Shown here in pieces: positions 1 to 14,057 of a DNA stretch of 64,000 bases (positions are counted from its first letter, which is position 1; every line of letters begins with the position of its first letter). This DNA is from Achatina immaculata (lineage: Eukaryota; Mollusca; Gastropoda; Stylommatophora; Achatinidae), in the NCBI GenBank assembly GCA_009760885.1, contig CM019713.1, positions 22,080,427-22,144,426 on the forward strand. The letters are read 5' to 3'. The notes beneath the pieces were generated by a model. The model was not told where the DNA came from and did not search any database. It saw nothing but the letters and a program-made list of their open reading frames with translations. The position numbers were made by a program, and so were the translations under genes.

Positions 1-36
1 CTGCAGCTCTTAAAGAGCTGAATTTTGAAAGATTAT

Positions 37-310
37 TCAGTTATGACATGATGTAGAATAAAATGAATGTACTCTTCCCTGAACATAACAAACAAATATA
101 AAAAAAGGCAGTGCTACCAGTCCTTGAATCTGTAATGATTGTGGTCTCAGCTCTCTTGGGTGATCTCTGGTTCTTTCACTTTGCCTCTGCTGTGCCTCAC
201 GATCCACAGCACTTAGTGTACTGTGAAGACCTGATGGTTCAGACAGGCGTCTCAGATGCTCAGAATTGTATGGATTGAATCTTGGATCTGAAGCCATTTC
301 TTCTGACAGT
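37..310 (-). CDS. Mucin exon 8: end of cytoplasmic tail
   Basis: Acceptor GTAAATTGTGCAG at 311. Phase 2 entry gives RLSEEMASDPRFNPYNSEHL, continuing RRLSEPSGLHSTLSAVDREA and a basic, Gln/Arg-rich stretch to SLQIQGL. The frame then runs 27 more codons to TGA at 39-37. That last part (ALPFFIFVCYVQ and so on) is hydrophobic and looks like intron. A possible donor, CTG|GTAGCA, lies at 118/117, so the true exon may stop at 118 with another exon left of the window. No polyadenylation signal is visible before the window edge. Confidence 0.75.
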
Positions 311-3300
311 CTGCACAATTTACATACATTTAAGTCATTTTAAAGCAAATTCAATAAATTTTAGTTAATTTAAATATGTCTGCCTACAAAAGTATTTACT
401 TTGTAACTCATAACTTTATCATACAAGATATAGCAACAGTGAGTAAAACAAATAATGTAGGAAAATATGCTGGTATTAATTTTCTTTTTCTTATTCTTCA
501 GAAACTTTTTAGTGTATATTCCTTGAATGCAGAGATATCACAGCTCAAGCATTACATAGGTAAAAAAAAATTGTCCATAGTATGGCTTGATTTTTGAAAA
601 CAGAATCAACAGTGGATACTCAATATTCAGAAACTTTAGTAGGCCTTTTCAAGTATGTTTAGATTAAGGGTTTTTCAGCCTAAAAAATGGGTACCTAGGG
701 TTACCCTGAGAAGACAAATTCAGTGAGGGCAGGTGCTAGCATCCCTGCCTCAAATGCTGTAGTGGTCTAGAAATGTGAAGGCACTAACACTTCACCTCTT
801 TTCCCTCTAATATAGCATACAAATGCCACAGGACATAGATTTTTTTAATGGGCATTAAAGAAGAGCCTATTTGTTTCTCTTGTGAGCCACTAGTGATAAT
901 GGGCTCTGAGAATTTTAACTTGGCACTCTATGCTGTACATGGGTTTGTTTTGGAGAAGCACATCTTTTTTCATCAAGTACTAATTAATAACCATTTTTAT
1001 ATACATAAATTTACTGTACCAATTCTATTTACATTAACCCTTTTTGTATCATCTCTGATATGTATAATCCTATTCTGGTAATAGAGATTACAAAAGCATT
1101 GTTAACATAAATATATTTAAATTGATCTCCCCTGTCTTCACATAGAGAGCAACTCTTCATGAGTGCAAGAAGGTCTTATGCTGTAAGAGTCCAAGATATA
1201 AAATAACAGGTAGCTTGATTTTCACAACTGACCTGAATGTAGGATTGTAACTAGCAGCAATTTCTTGCTCTCTGACTGGATGAGAAATGCCATCATCTGA
1301 GGCTTGGAAAGACTTGAATGATTGTCTGGAGGAAATCAATCATCAAATATTTTCTACAGTGTGAGTTTTAGTACTTTCATTTTCAGGATCACATTTATCC
1401 AGTTTGAATTTGATTTTGACTTAGATACAAAGTATAATAAGACATCAGAAAAGTAGAAGGGACTGCACATCATAAAAGTAGGAGGGACTGCACATCAGAA
1501 ACACTAAGAGGGACTGCACATCAGAAACTGTAAGAGGGACTGCACATTATAAAAGTAGGAGGGACTGCACATCATAAAAGTAGGAGGGACTGCACATCAG
1601 AAACAGTGGGAGGGACTGCATATCAGAAAAGTAGGAGGGACTGCACATCATAAAAGTAGGAGGAACTGCACATCATAAAAGTAGGAGGGACTGCACATCA
1701 GAAACAGTGGGAGGGACTGCATATCAGAAAAGTAGGAGGGACTGCACATCATAAAAGTAGGAGGAACTGCACATCATAAAAGTAGGAGGGACTGCACATC
1801 AGAAAAGAAGGAGGGAATGCACATCAGAAACAGCTGGAGGGACTGCACATCAGAAATAGCGGGAGGAACTGCACATCAGAAACAGTGGGAGGGACTGCAC
1901 ATCAGAAAAGTAGGAGGGATTGCACATCAGAAACAGCGGGAGGGACTGTACATCAGAAACAGTGGGAGGAACTTGACATCAGAAACAGCAGGAGGGACTG
2001 CACATCAGAAACAGCAGGAGGGACTGCACATCAGAAGCAGCAGGAGGAACTGCACATCAGAAACAGCAAGAGGAACTGCACATCAGAAACAGAATGAGAG
2101 ACTGCACATCAGAAACAATAAGAACTGTACATAAGAAAAGTAGGAGGGACTGCATATTAGAAACAGCAGGAGGGACTGCACATCAGAAACAGTAGGAGGG
2201 ACTGCACATAAAAAAACAGAATGAGGAACTACACATAAGAAACAGTAAAGGGTACTGCACATCAGAAACTATAAGAGGGACTGCACATCAGAAACAGTAG
2301 GAAGTACTGCACATCAGAAACAGTAGGAGGGACTGCACATCAGAAATAGAGAGATAGCAGATAAAATGATGCTTCATGTACTCACTCTGATGAATTGTCC
2401 AGGATTTTATCTCTTCGTGATTGTAGTATTCTCTTTCTTGCGCAGATAACAACAATGATGACAACAAGAATAATGATGATACCACCACCCACTCCCACCG
2501 CTATGCCAATGATGCTTTCTTTGCTCAGACTAAGCTTCTCTGACTTTTCCTCACAATAATCTCCCCCGTATATAAACTTTGCATCTGAAGGACATCTTTA
2601 GAAACAACAGAAAAAAAAAACTGAACAAATAAATGAACTTACTTTATTTTCAAAGAGTTAAGAATTGGGCACGCATTCCTGTCAACATTCTGCCCTTCAT
2701 CATACAGCTTTCACCCAGTCACAGTCATTAGCAGTTGTTAATGAGCATAACAAGCATGAAGAAACAATTAAAAGATTACATAAATAAATAATAAACTATC
2801 TCCTGTCCATGCGCTCTACACTCTGATTTATGTAACTACATGAAATATTCTTACATTCATTCAAAACTAACAAATTTGTAGGAAAGCAGTATTAAAAAAT
2901 ACAACAGTCAAGCCATACTTTAAATCACTTTAGACTTTGATAATCTATATATATATATATATATATAAATGAATCTGTGTATGTATGTATGTTAGAGCAT
3001 CACACTGGAACACCTGGAGCAATTTCAACCAAACTTGGCACATATATGACCTACTATCTGGACAATGCACCGAAGGGGTTAGATCATCCCTGGGTAGTGG
3101 GGGCTTCGATCGATGCAAACAATACCCCACTGAATGACGGGAAGTAACTCCCGTTATATTTATGCCTGCTTTGGATTGTCAGTTGTGATGGATAAAGGTC
3201 AGCCCACACAAATCGATGACGTTATATCTGCTGAGATGCTCAACCTTTGGCATTGATAACAAGAAACATTATACACAAAACAGATTTCTGATTCACGAAA

Positions 3301-4120
3301 GACACCTTACTGTTGTTCATCTCAGTATCCATTTAGAAAATGGTCAGAGTGTTTATTTCATAACAGAGAGCCCCCATACAGTGGTTGACCAGCGGGGGTT
3401 GAATCGGGGTGACATTTACAAATCATTTAAAAATGACCAATGTTAGTGTCGAATCAATGGTTTTTGGGTCGCTGAGATGAATAGTGACACACTCGATGCC
3501 ATTTAAGTCCAAGTTCAGCCTCCTATCGGCTTGAGGGGCCCCTTGTGATGGGGGTGGGAAGGGGGTGGCATGTACCAAGCATCAGAAACTATTAGTGTTG
3601 AATCCACAGTTTTCTGGGTCCCCTGAGATGAATAGGGACATTACCTGATGTCGTTTAAGTCCAAGCTCAGCCCCCATCGGCTTGAAGTCCCTCGGACTGG
3701 GGGTGGGAAGGGGGTAGCATGTACCAAGCATCGAAAACAACAGATATTAGTGTAGAATCCATAGTTTTCGGTGTCGAGGAGATGAATAGTGACACTCCCG
3801 ATGCCGTTTAAGTCCAAGTTCACCTTCCATCGGCATAAGTGGGGGGGTGGGAAATAAAATGTCCAAATTGACTGAGATTAGTGTTGAATCCATAGTGTTC
3901 AGGGTCTTTAAGCTGATTGGTGACAGTCCTGATGACAATTAAGTCCAAGTTTAGAATGAACAGAATACTGTAGAACAGTCTAGACTCTGTAGAGCCTTCT
4001 AGAAGGTTGTGGAAATGAATAGAACTTTGTAGAACCATCTAGAAAGTTGTGGAAATGAATAGAACTTTCGTGATTGGGTTAAATAAATACCCGAACAACA
4101 TCGGGTACTCAGCTAGTGTG

Positions 4121-4189
<69 letters not shown>

Positions 4190-7182
4190 AAAGACCAAAA
4201 GCAAAGATGGGCTGAACATTTCTAAGAAATACTTAATCAACCACACCCAAACGAATTAATAAATCTTTAAACTGATTTACCAGTTTCACAACTAAATGTC
4301 AACTTAAATGAAAGTACACTGAATGAAATTGAAATATCACCGAATCTAGTGGCTAACAACAAAGCTGCAGGTGAAGATAAATAACAGTCAAAATGTTAAA
4401 AGCTATTAACAATGACAACATAAGCCAACTACAGAGAATCATATAAATGAACGTGTGTGTATATTAGAGCACCACGGAGGAACGCCTGGAGCAATTTCAA
4501 CCAAACTTGGCACACTTATGACTTACAATCTGGAAAGTGCACCATGGGGATTAGATCACCCATATTACTCGCGTCCTTGTTCTCGCTCGGCATCGCTCGT
4601 AACTAGGCACGCATTCTCCATTTTGAAAGTGTCACCGGAATCGCGGACGAAATCCGTACAATATAAATGTTACACCGCTTGTTTTAATGGAACAATGATT
4701 GTCGAATTTTCGACCATGCGGTAGCTTGGGACCACCGGAAGTGTCGAAAATTCGACCATACGCAAGGAAAGAGCTAGGGGACGTGTAAAAATAATCGAAA
4801 TTGAACGATGTTAGTGTTGAATCCATAGTTTTCGGGGTCGCTGAGATGAATATTGGCACTCCCGATGCCGTTTAAGTCCAAGTTCAGCTTCTAACGGCAT
4901 GGGGCCCTAGGGGTGGGGGTAGCATGGGGTGACATGTACAAAAAATCGAAAACGACCGATATTAGTGTCGAATCCATAGTTTTGGGGGTCGCTGAGATTA
5001 ATAGTGACACTCCCGATGCCATTTAAGTCCAAGTTCAGCCTCCAACGGCATGGGGGCCCTAAGGATGAGGGTGGACTAGGGTGACATAAAAACGAACGTG
5101 TGTGTATGTTAGAGCATCATGCTGGAACGCCTAGAGCAATTTCAAACAAACTTGGCACACATGTTACTTACAATCTGGACAGTGCACTGTGGAGCTTAGA
5201 TCATCCCTAGGATACCCTTATGACCCCTGGGGATCGGAGTGACATGTACAAATAATCGAAAACGACCAATATTAGTGTTGAACCATAGTTTTCGGGGTCG
5301 CTGAGATGAATAATGACACTCCCGATACCGTTTAAGTCCAAGTTCAGCGCCCAACGGCATGGGGGCCCTAGGGGTGGGAGTGGGATGTGGTGACATGTAC
5401 AAATAATAGAAAAAGACCGATATTACTGTTGAATCCTTAGTTTTCGGGGTCCCTGAGACGAACACTCGCAAGTTCAGCTCTCATCGGCATGGGGGGGGGG
5501 GGGGGGGGAATGAGAAGTGTTGAAAAATAAAATGTCCAAATTGACCGAGACCGGTGTCAGGGTCGCTAAGCTGATTGGTGACAGTCCTGATGACAATTAA
5601 GCTCACGTTTAGTCGAATAGAACGAATAGAACTGTGTAGAACCATCTAGACTCCGCAGAACCTTCTAGAAAGTTGTGGAAATTAATAGAATGTTGTAGAA
5701 CCGTCTAAAAGGTTGTGGAAATGAATAGAACTTTTTTGATTGGGATAAATAAATACCCGGACAACGCCGGGTAATCAGCTAGTGTTTAACCAAATTTGGA
5801 AAGAAGAAAAGGTCCTTTCCAAATGGAAACAAGGAATAGTTGTTAAATATCTTTTTTAAAAAAGGCAATCTCAGTGACTGCAGTAACATGAGGGGTGTAA
5901 CCTTACTATCAGTTGTGTCAAAGGTGTTTTGTAAAGTGATTCTGAATAGAATTAAGGATGTAGTGGATATTGCAATGAGAGAAGAACAGGCAGGATTTCG
6001 AAAAGGGAGAAGCTGTCTCGACCAGATCTTTACTCTAAGAATAATACTTGAAGAACATATTGAAAAGCAAAAACCATTAATCCTGAACTTTATAGACTTT
6101 TAAAAGGCATTTGATAACATACACAGAGATTCATTGTGGAGAATTTAAAGATTATATGGAATACCATCTAAAATTGTTAACATCATTTGAGATTTCTACA
6201 ACGGATATGTTTGTGCTGTCAAGACAGAGGAGGGAATGAACGAATGGTTTCAGATTGAAACAGGCGTGAAACAAGGATGTATGTTATCTCCCTTGTTTTT
6301 TGGAATTACCATAGACTTTATATTGAAAAGATACTGTACAGGTAAAACCAGCATTGATTGGGTACATGGGACCCAAATAGAAGATCTTGATTTTGCAGAT
6401 GACATAACTCTTATCAGTGACAATGTGAAATCGATGCAGGAAAAAAACAGATTCCCTGTCTTCCTTGGCTAGCAAAATAGGTCTTGAAATTATCAAAGAC
6501 AAAACAAAAATTATGAAATATCTCATTAATCAAGAAGGAAAAATATACATAGAAGGAACAGTTGTTGATGAAGTAAACCAATTTGCATACTTTGGCAGCT
6601 ATATAGACCAGGATGGTGACACCAGGAAGAAAGTTAGAATTGCGAAAGCAACATTGTCCTTCAAAAATCTTGAGAACATATGGAATTCAAAAGTTATAAG
6701 CACAAAAACCAAGTTAAGATTATTCAATTCAAATGTGATATCCACCCTAATTTATGGATGCGAAAGCCGGAAATCAACTAAAGAAACAGACAAGACATTA
6801 GACTCATTTCGAAACAAATGCCTCTTGAAAATACTTGGTATAAAGTGGAACGAATTCAAGAGCAACACAGAGATAAGACAGATGAGCAAACAACAACCTG
6901 TCTCATGCGTGATCAGAAAAAGAAGATGGACATAGATAAGCCATGTGATGAGAAGAAACAATAAGAGAATGCCAAAACAACCTATCAAGTGGAGCACAAC
7001 AGACCGAAGAAAAACAGGTCAACCACGCGAAACTCTAAAGAGAACACTGATAAGAGAAGCCAGTTTAGTGGGCATAACATCCTTTGGTGAAGTTGAAAGA
7101 CTCGCCGAGAACAGGAAAACTTGGCAAACAACTATGCGAGCCCTATGTGATGTTTAACAGCACGGGAAGGATGTAAGATGTA

Positions 7183-7227
<45 letters not shown>

Positions 7228-8693
7228 GGGTATCTCAAACCAAAACAGAAATTGTCATCAAGATATCAGGTCCATGATTTATCGTGAATTTTGCTATTCT
7301 CGTGTACAGTCAGAACGCAGTAGCTGCCCTTGCTAATCACGCATTTTTTTTTACCATAACTCACGCTGCGTTTATGGAAAAGTGATTTTTGTGGTGAGCA
7401 CAACTCACTTCCCACGCAAATGAAACCCTATAAAAGGATGAGGTTACACAAACAAATTCAGTTAATTTTCAAGCAGACAATTATGACGCGTCTATCGCAA
7501 AATTTATGAAACATTGGTATTGGTCGCCTGCAAGCAGGCAAAAGTCAAAGGCAGGTTGCCAGGCATTTAAACGTACAGCAGAGTACTATCAGTCGACCTT
7601 GACACCATTTCCAAGCCACAGGCTCAGCTGAAGACCGGCACCGCAGTGGACAACCCAGGGTGACAGCTGCAGCTGATGATCGTTTTATTCTGGTTCATTA
7701 CCTCAGAAACAGTTTTATAGCAGCTTCCTCAAGTGCCCAGTCATTGCTTGCAGGACGTTGTGTGTCTGATCAAACTGTCCGGAATAGACTGAATGAAGCT
7801 GAACTGGTAGCACAACGACCTCATCAAGGTCCTTTCTTAACGAGACGCCATCGCCAAAATCGACTTGTTTGGGCCACCTAGCATCGGCCTTAGACAACTG
7901 ACAATCAATGGAGACGTGTCTGGTTTAGTGACGAATCTTCCTTTTTGTTGCAACGCCATGATATGTGGAGAATGGTCTACCGTGGGTCAAATGAACGTTT
8001 TGCCCAAAATTGCGTTGATGAAGCTCCGCCGCACGGTGGTGGGGGTGTAATGGTATAGGGAATGGTCAGTTTCAACGGAAGGAATCCATTGATGCAGACT
8101 GAAGGAGGCTTGAATGCGCAACGACACGTCAGTGAAATTATTTGACCCCATGTCCTTCCATTGTTGGCTGCACAAAGGTCTGTGTTTCAACAGGACAACG
8201 CCAGACCCCATTCTGCATGATTCACCACACAGTTCTTGACTGCCAACAACATTCTCACCCTTCCCTGGCCATCCCTGTCTCCAGACAAGAATCCGATCGA
8301 GCAGCTATGTGATGAGCTGCAAAGACGTGTTTGTCGCCGAAACGTTTCTCCAGCCAATCGTCGTGATCCGTGGCAGGCACTCCAGGAAGAGTGGGCAGCC
8401 ATCCCACAGACACACATCAGACATATGATCGCATATATGCCCAGGAGATGGCAGTCGTTGATCGATGCAAGCAGAGGCCACACACGATACTAACTTGAGA
8501 ACCCCTGGGACTAACAAATTCTCGTCACACAGATGCAAGAAACTGTCACGTGAGTGTTTAAACCCTTAGGTATTATTATGTGCAATTTGAACATTTTATT
8601 CATTCATTTTAAACAGCTTTAGAATATCAAAGTTATGGCTAAAATTGGGTCATAAGTAGTTATGCGTTTCTTTTTTTTTTTTTTTTTGGACAC

Positions 8694-8735
<42 letters not shown>

Positions 8736-11700
8736 AGTATATGCAGATACATATATTCACACACAAATGCTAGTATATATAAAAAATATACAGTACTGCT
8801 GCTGCTGCTGCTACTACTACTAACTACTACTACTACTATAACTACTACTGCTGCTACTACTATTACTACTACTACTACTACTACTACTCTCTCTCTCTCT
8901 CTCTGAACCTTAAGTGCCCAGGGCACATGGGGCTTCCGCAAGAGTTTTCCACAAATGCCTGTCCTTCGCCTTTTTTTCTGCTCTTGCCCAGGTGAGCCCT
9001 CTATTGCTCAACATCCTTTCTGTTGTTCTTCTCCATGTCTCTTTTGGTCTACCCTTACTTCTGCTCCCCTGTGGTGTCCATCTTAGTGCTATTTTTGGTA
9101 GTGAGTTGTCAGTCATTCGGAGTACATGTTGTTTATACTGGCACACTACTATACTAATTACTTTGTTACTCTCACTTTTGCTGTAAACATATTAGAGACA
9201 CCAGTAATAGCAATATCAACAACAGCAGTACTGTAAAGTGTTAAGATGGTGTCTCTTTCATAAGGCTGAGTTGATAGTGAGTTGCCCTTCCATGAGTTGA
9301 CGCAACTGCTCCTCCTACTAGAGTCCTCTTTTCAAGTCAAACTCTCTCTCTCTCTCTCTCTCTCACTCTCTCTCTCTCTCACTCTCTCTTTCTCTCACTC
9401 TCTCTCTCTCTCTTACTAATTTCTTTCTCTCAAATCTAAAAAAAATCTGGTGGCATATTTTGCTTCAAAACTTTGCTGTGCACAAACACTTATCTGGTAC
9501 CAGTATATAAAAATAGGTATAGAAATATAAACAAAGCTGCTGTAGTTTAGCTGTGATAACAAAATAGTTTGACTTTGAAATAAGGTAGAAACATTTTTAG
9601 TCATTAATTAATCAAATACATAGTTGTAATGTTTTGGTTTACACAAAAATGTTCATACAAACACATAAAGAACAAAGAAGTAAAGAAAAAAGAGAAAGTC
9701 TAGATTTACATATAACATATGTAACACATAAGAAGAAAAAAAAAGAAAATAAAAAGGTGTAACTTATCTCGTGACATGTGAATCTGCTTCCAAGAGACTT
9801 TGGTTGTACTGGAAACAGTCGTGAATGCAAGAGCAGTGGGAGGAGGGAGGTCATGAATGCTTAGATCAAGAGCAGTGGGAGGAGGGAGGTCATGAATGCT
9901 TAGATCAAGAGCAATGGGGAGAGGGAGGTCATGAATGCTTAGATCAAGAGCAGTGGGAGGAGGGAGGTCATGAATGCTTAGATCAAGAGCAGTGGGAGGA
10001 GGGAGGTCATGAATGCTTAGATCAAGAGCAGTGGGTAGAGGGAGGTCATGAATGCTTAGATCAAGAGCAGTGGGAGGAGGGAGGTCATGAATGCTTAGAT
10101 CAAGAGCAGTGGGTAGAGGGAGGTCATGAATGCTTAGATCAAGAGCAGTGGGAGGAGGGAGGTCATGAATGCTTAGATCAAGAGCAGTGGGGAGAGGGAG
10201 GTCATGAATGCTTAGATCAAGAGCAGTGGGTAGAGGGAGGTCATGAATGCTTAAATCAAGAGCAGTGGGTAGAGGGAGGTCAGGAATGCTTAGATCAAGA
10301 GCAGTGGGGGGAGGTAGGTGATACTAATCTGATTAGTTAGTAGCGTAGAAGGGGGGAAGGAAGGGGGTAGGACACAGAGGGGTACAACAGTTGTCAAGCC
10401 CAGATAAAGATGGCCAGAATAGGTTAAATGATTGTAGTTTGGATAAATGTTCTAGCTCTTCCCGTGCCACAGAATAGGTTAAATGATTGTAGTTTGGATA
10501 AATGTTCTAGCTCTTCCCGTGCCACAGAATAGGTTAAATGATTGTAGTTTGGATAAATGTTCTAGCTCTTCCCGTGCCACAGAATAGGTTAGATGATTGT
10601 AGTTTGGATAAATGTTCTAGCTCTTCCCGTGCCACAGAATAGGTTAAATGATTGTAGTTTGGATAAATGTTCTAGCTCTTCCCGTGCCACAGAATAGGTT
10701 AAATGATTGTAGTTTGGATAAATGTTCTAGCTCTTCCCGTGCCACAGAATAGGTTAAATGATTGTAGTTTGGATAAATGTTCTAGCTCTTCCCGTGCCAC
10801 AGAATAGGTTAAATGATTGTAGTTTGGATAAATGTTCTAGCTCTTCCCGTGCCACAGAATAGGTTAAATGATTGTAGTTTGGATAAATGTTCTAGCTCTT
10901 CCTGTGCCATAGAATAGGTTAAATGACTATAGTTTGGATAAATGTTCTAGCTCTTCCCGTGCCACAGAATAGGTTAAATGATTGTAGTTTGGATAAATGT
11001 TCTAGCTCTTCTCGTGCCACAGAAACAAAAACACGGACGTTCCGATCTGTGCCAGACAAAAAGCGTGGCCACGTTAAAAAGTAGTATTATACATTAAAAT
11101 ACCTGTAAATGTACGAAGATTTCATAAATGAAGAGTTTTTTGTTTAGGGAAAAAAGATGTAGTGTGATGATTTTAACTGACAAATGTGTATTACTGGCCT
11201 AGGATGTAGGCTAGGCCAACGATCGACTGGCGATTTGTAGATCGACTTTGTTTTATCCGATCTCATCGTGTGTTGCATGATCACTAAAATAATGTTTGAA
11301 AAAGCCTTCTAACTACTTCTCCAGTCCATCTAATAGTCTAAATCTACTTGGGGTACATCAGTGGTCTAGTCGTAGGGGGACATGTTTGCCTCTGAAGTCA
11401 CACAAAAATTGATTTTTTTTTTTCGATCGAAGCGCTGTATTTTGACCCCCGTTGTTATGACACACAATGCCATTTATGCTTTACGAAAACTAACAGAAAG
11501 AGCATTAGAAGTACAGAAAGATCTTTCCGTTCCTGTCGGTAGATATCTGACGCTTCCGGTTTCTCACGTGGTTTCCAGTCGTCAAAGATTTGACGCTTGG
11601 TTTGTTTCATTAAAAAACCGGTGTAACGTTTAGATTGTACACATTTCGTGCGCGTGTCCGGTGACACTTTTCAAAATGGCGAAAGAGTGCTTAGTTACGA

Positions 11701-14024
11701 GAATGTATAAACTAGGAAAAAAGTAGGAGCAGCTTTATTACTTAACAACTACAAAGTTGTGATATTTCAGAGTGAGTGAGCCTTAATCATACAAAAACAT
11801 AAAGGACGAAGAAATAGAGAGAGGAGATAAAGTATAGATCCACATGAATACTATTAAAAAGAAAAAAAAGAGTACTCTTGAATGTATCCCAAGTAGATCT
11901 AGACATATTACGACTGGAGAAATAGTTAGAAGGTTATTTCAGACATTTTTTTAAGCGACAATGCAACATAAAATCACAATACGAGACCGACAGGTAGATC
12001 TAGACATCTCAGAAGGTAAGTACTGCACATCTAGACCTAGCCGATGGTAAGTTGGACTCAATCATTGTCTAAAAGCATCACATTACTTCTTTTTTCCTAA
12101 AAAAAGACCCAAAAAACAAAAAACTCTGCATTTATGAAATCTTCATACATTTAGTTATATTTTGAAACATAATAAGTACACGGAAGTACATGGAAATACT
12201 GTTTTCATTCAATTCTACAACTATACCCCCTATACAGATCAAGACCCGCAGTTTTACTCCGGTACCAACTGAACGTCCGCGTTTCTTCCCGTGGCACGGG
12301 AAGAGTCACCTTCGGTATGCTGACGACACAGTACTGATAGCTGAGAACCAACAAGGCCTGCAAAATCTCTTGGATAAAGTCGCCAAAGAACGTGAACAGA
12401 AAGGTCTTACTTTGAACATCAAAAAGACAGAGACTATGATTATATCTAAGAAACAGAATCCACCAGCATGCAGCATTAAATTAAACGGAACTATTCTAAA
12501 GCAGGTGCAGAAATTCAAATACCTTGGAGCAGTAATAACTTCAGATGGGAAATGCAGAACAGAAATTAGAAACAGAATAGGCCAAGCAAAGACTGCATTT
12601 CAGAGAATTAGAAACATATTGACCAACACATCCTTATCAATGAATGTTAGAAAACGAGTCCTAAAATGCTATATTGAACCTATCTTGTTATATGGAAGTG
12701 AATCATGGACAATAGGCAAGTCTGCACAAAAATCATTGGAAGCAGTAGAAATGTGGTTTATTAGAAGAATGTTGTGAATCCCCTGGACATCAAAAAGAGA
12801 GAGACAATGTACTTTCATAGGACATGCAATGAGAAGAGGGGGCATTTAAAATATTATAACAGGAAAAATAGAGGGAAGAAGAGTAAAAATAAGACCGAGA
12901 GAAATGATACTGGACAGTCTGACGGAATGGTGTGAGAGGAGATCACCAACTGAGCTGATGGCCTGCATGAAGGATCGTGTACTCTTGAGAAGCATAATAG
13001 CCAACGCCAGTCGCCACGGCACCTGATGATGATGATGATGATGATATGACGTTTTCAAAATGGTGACAAAGGTCACAAGACATGCGTACTAAACTGTTTA
13101 CAATCAAAAGTTACACCGGGTTTCGAATGAAACGAAGCTAGGCAAAAACTTGACAAACCAGAAAAATCCCTTTTGGGACACTGGCATGGGAAGAACTGGA
13201 AAGATGAAGGAAAGAGTGGATGAGAGCTTAGAAGGAAGGGTGAAGGAAAGAGTGGATGAGAGCTTAGAAGGAAGGGTGAAGGAAAGAGTGGATGAGAGCT
13301 TAGAAGGAAGGGTGAAAGAAAGAGTGGATGAGAGCTTAGAAGGAAGGGAATGGGGTATTTTGATCATGAATATGGAGAAGTGGAAAACTGAATTTAGAGT
13401 TGAATCCATGTAGTTTAAGAGTCCCATATAAACATTTATGACAGTTTTCAATCACATACACACAAACTCTTTCTCTCTCTCTCTCACTCTCTCTCCTCTC
13501 TCTCATTTTCTCTCCTCTCTCTCACTCTCCTCTCTCTCTTCTCTCTCTCACTCTCTCTCCTCTCTCTCATTTTCTCTCCTCTCACTCTCCTCTCTCTCTT
13601 CTCTCTCTCACTCTCTCTCTCCTCTCTCTCTCATTTTCTCTCCTCTCTCTCTTCTCTCTCTCTCATTTTCTCTCCTCTCTCTCTCACTCTCTCTCTCCTC
13701 ATTTTCTCTCCTCTCTCTCTTCTTTCTCTCACTCTCTCTCTCACTCTCTCTCTCTCCTCTCTCTCTCATTTTCTCTCCTCTCTCTTTTATCTCTCTCCTC
13801 TCTCTCTCATTTTCTCTCCTCTCTCTCTCTCCTCTCTCTCTCATTTTCTCTCCTCTCTCTCACTCTCTCTCCTCTCTCTCTCACTTTCTCTCCTCTCTCT
13901 GCTCTCTCTCTCTCTCTCTCTCTCTCATTTTCTCTCCTCTCTCTCTTCTCTCTCTCACTCTCTCCTCTCTCTCTCATTTTCTATCCTCTCTCCTCACACT
14001 CTTCTCTCTCTCCTCTCTCCCTCA

Positions 14025-14057
<33 letters not shown>

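Noticed and set aside
1443..2350. CRISPR-like regular array (also considered for other arrays in the window)
   Set aside because: Units are contiguous with no unique spacers, and the surrounding sequence is eukaryotic with introns.
2288..2488. Minus frame ending REYYNHEEIKSWTIHQ as the mucin cytoplasmic tail
   Set aside because: Phase counting from exon 5 shows exon 6 is read in another frame there, giving ARKRILQSRRDKILDNSS, which joins exons 7 and 8 without stops.
9825..10340. 171-codon frame EQWEEGGHECLDQ repeated
   Set aside because: Produced by a 39 bp minisatellite with no non-repetitive coding flank. Lies in an intron on the opposite strand.
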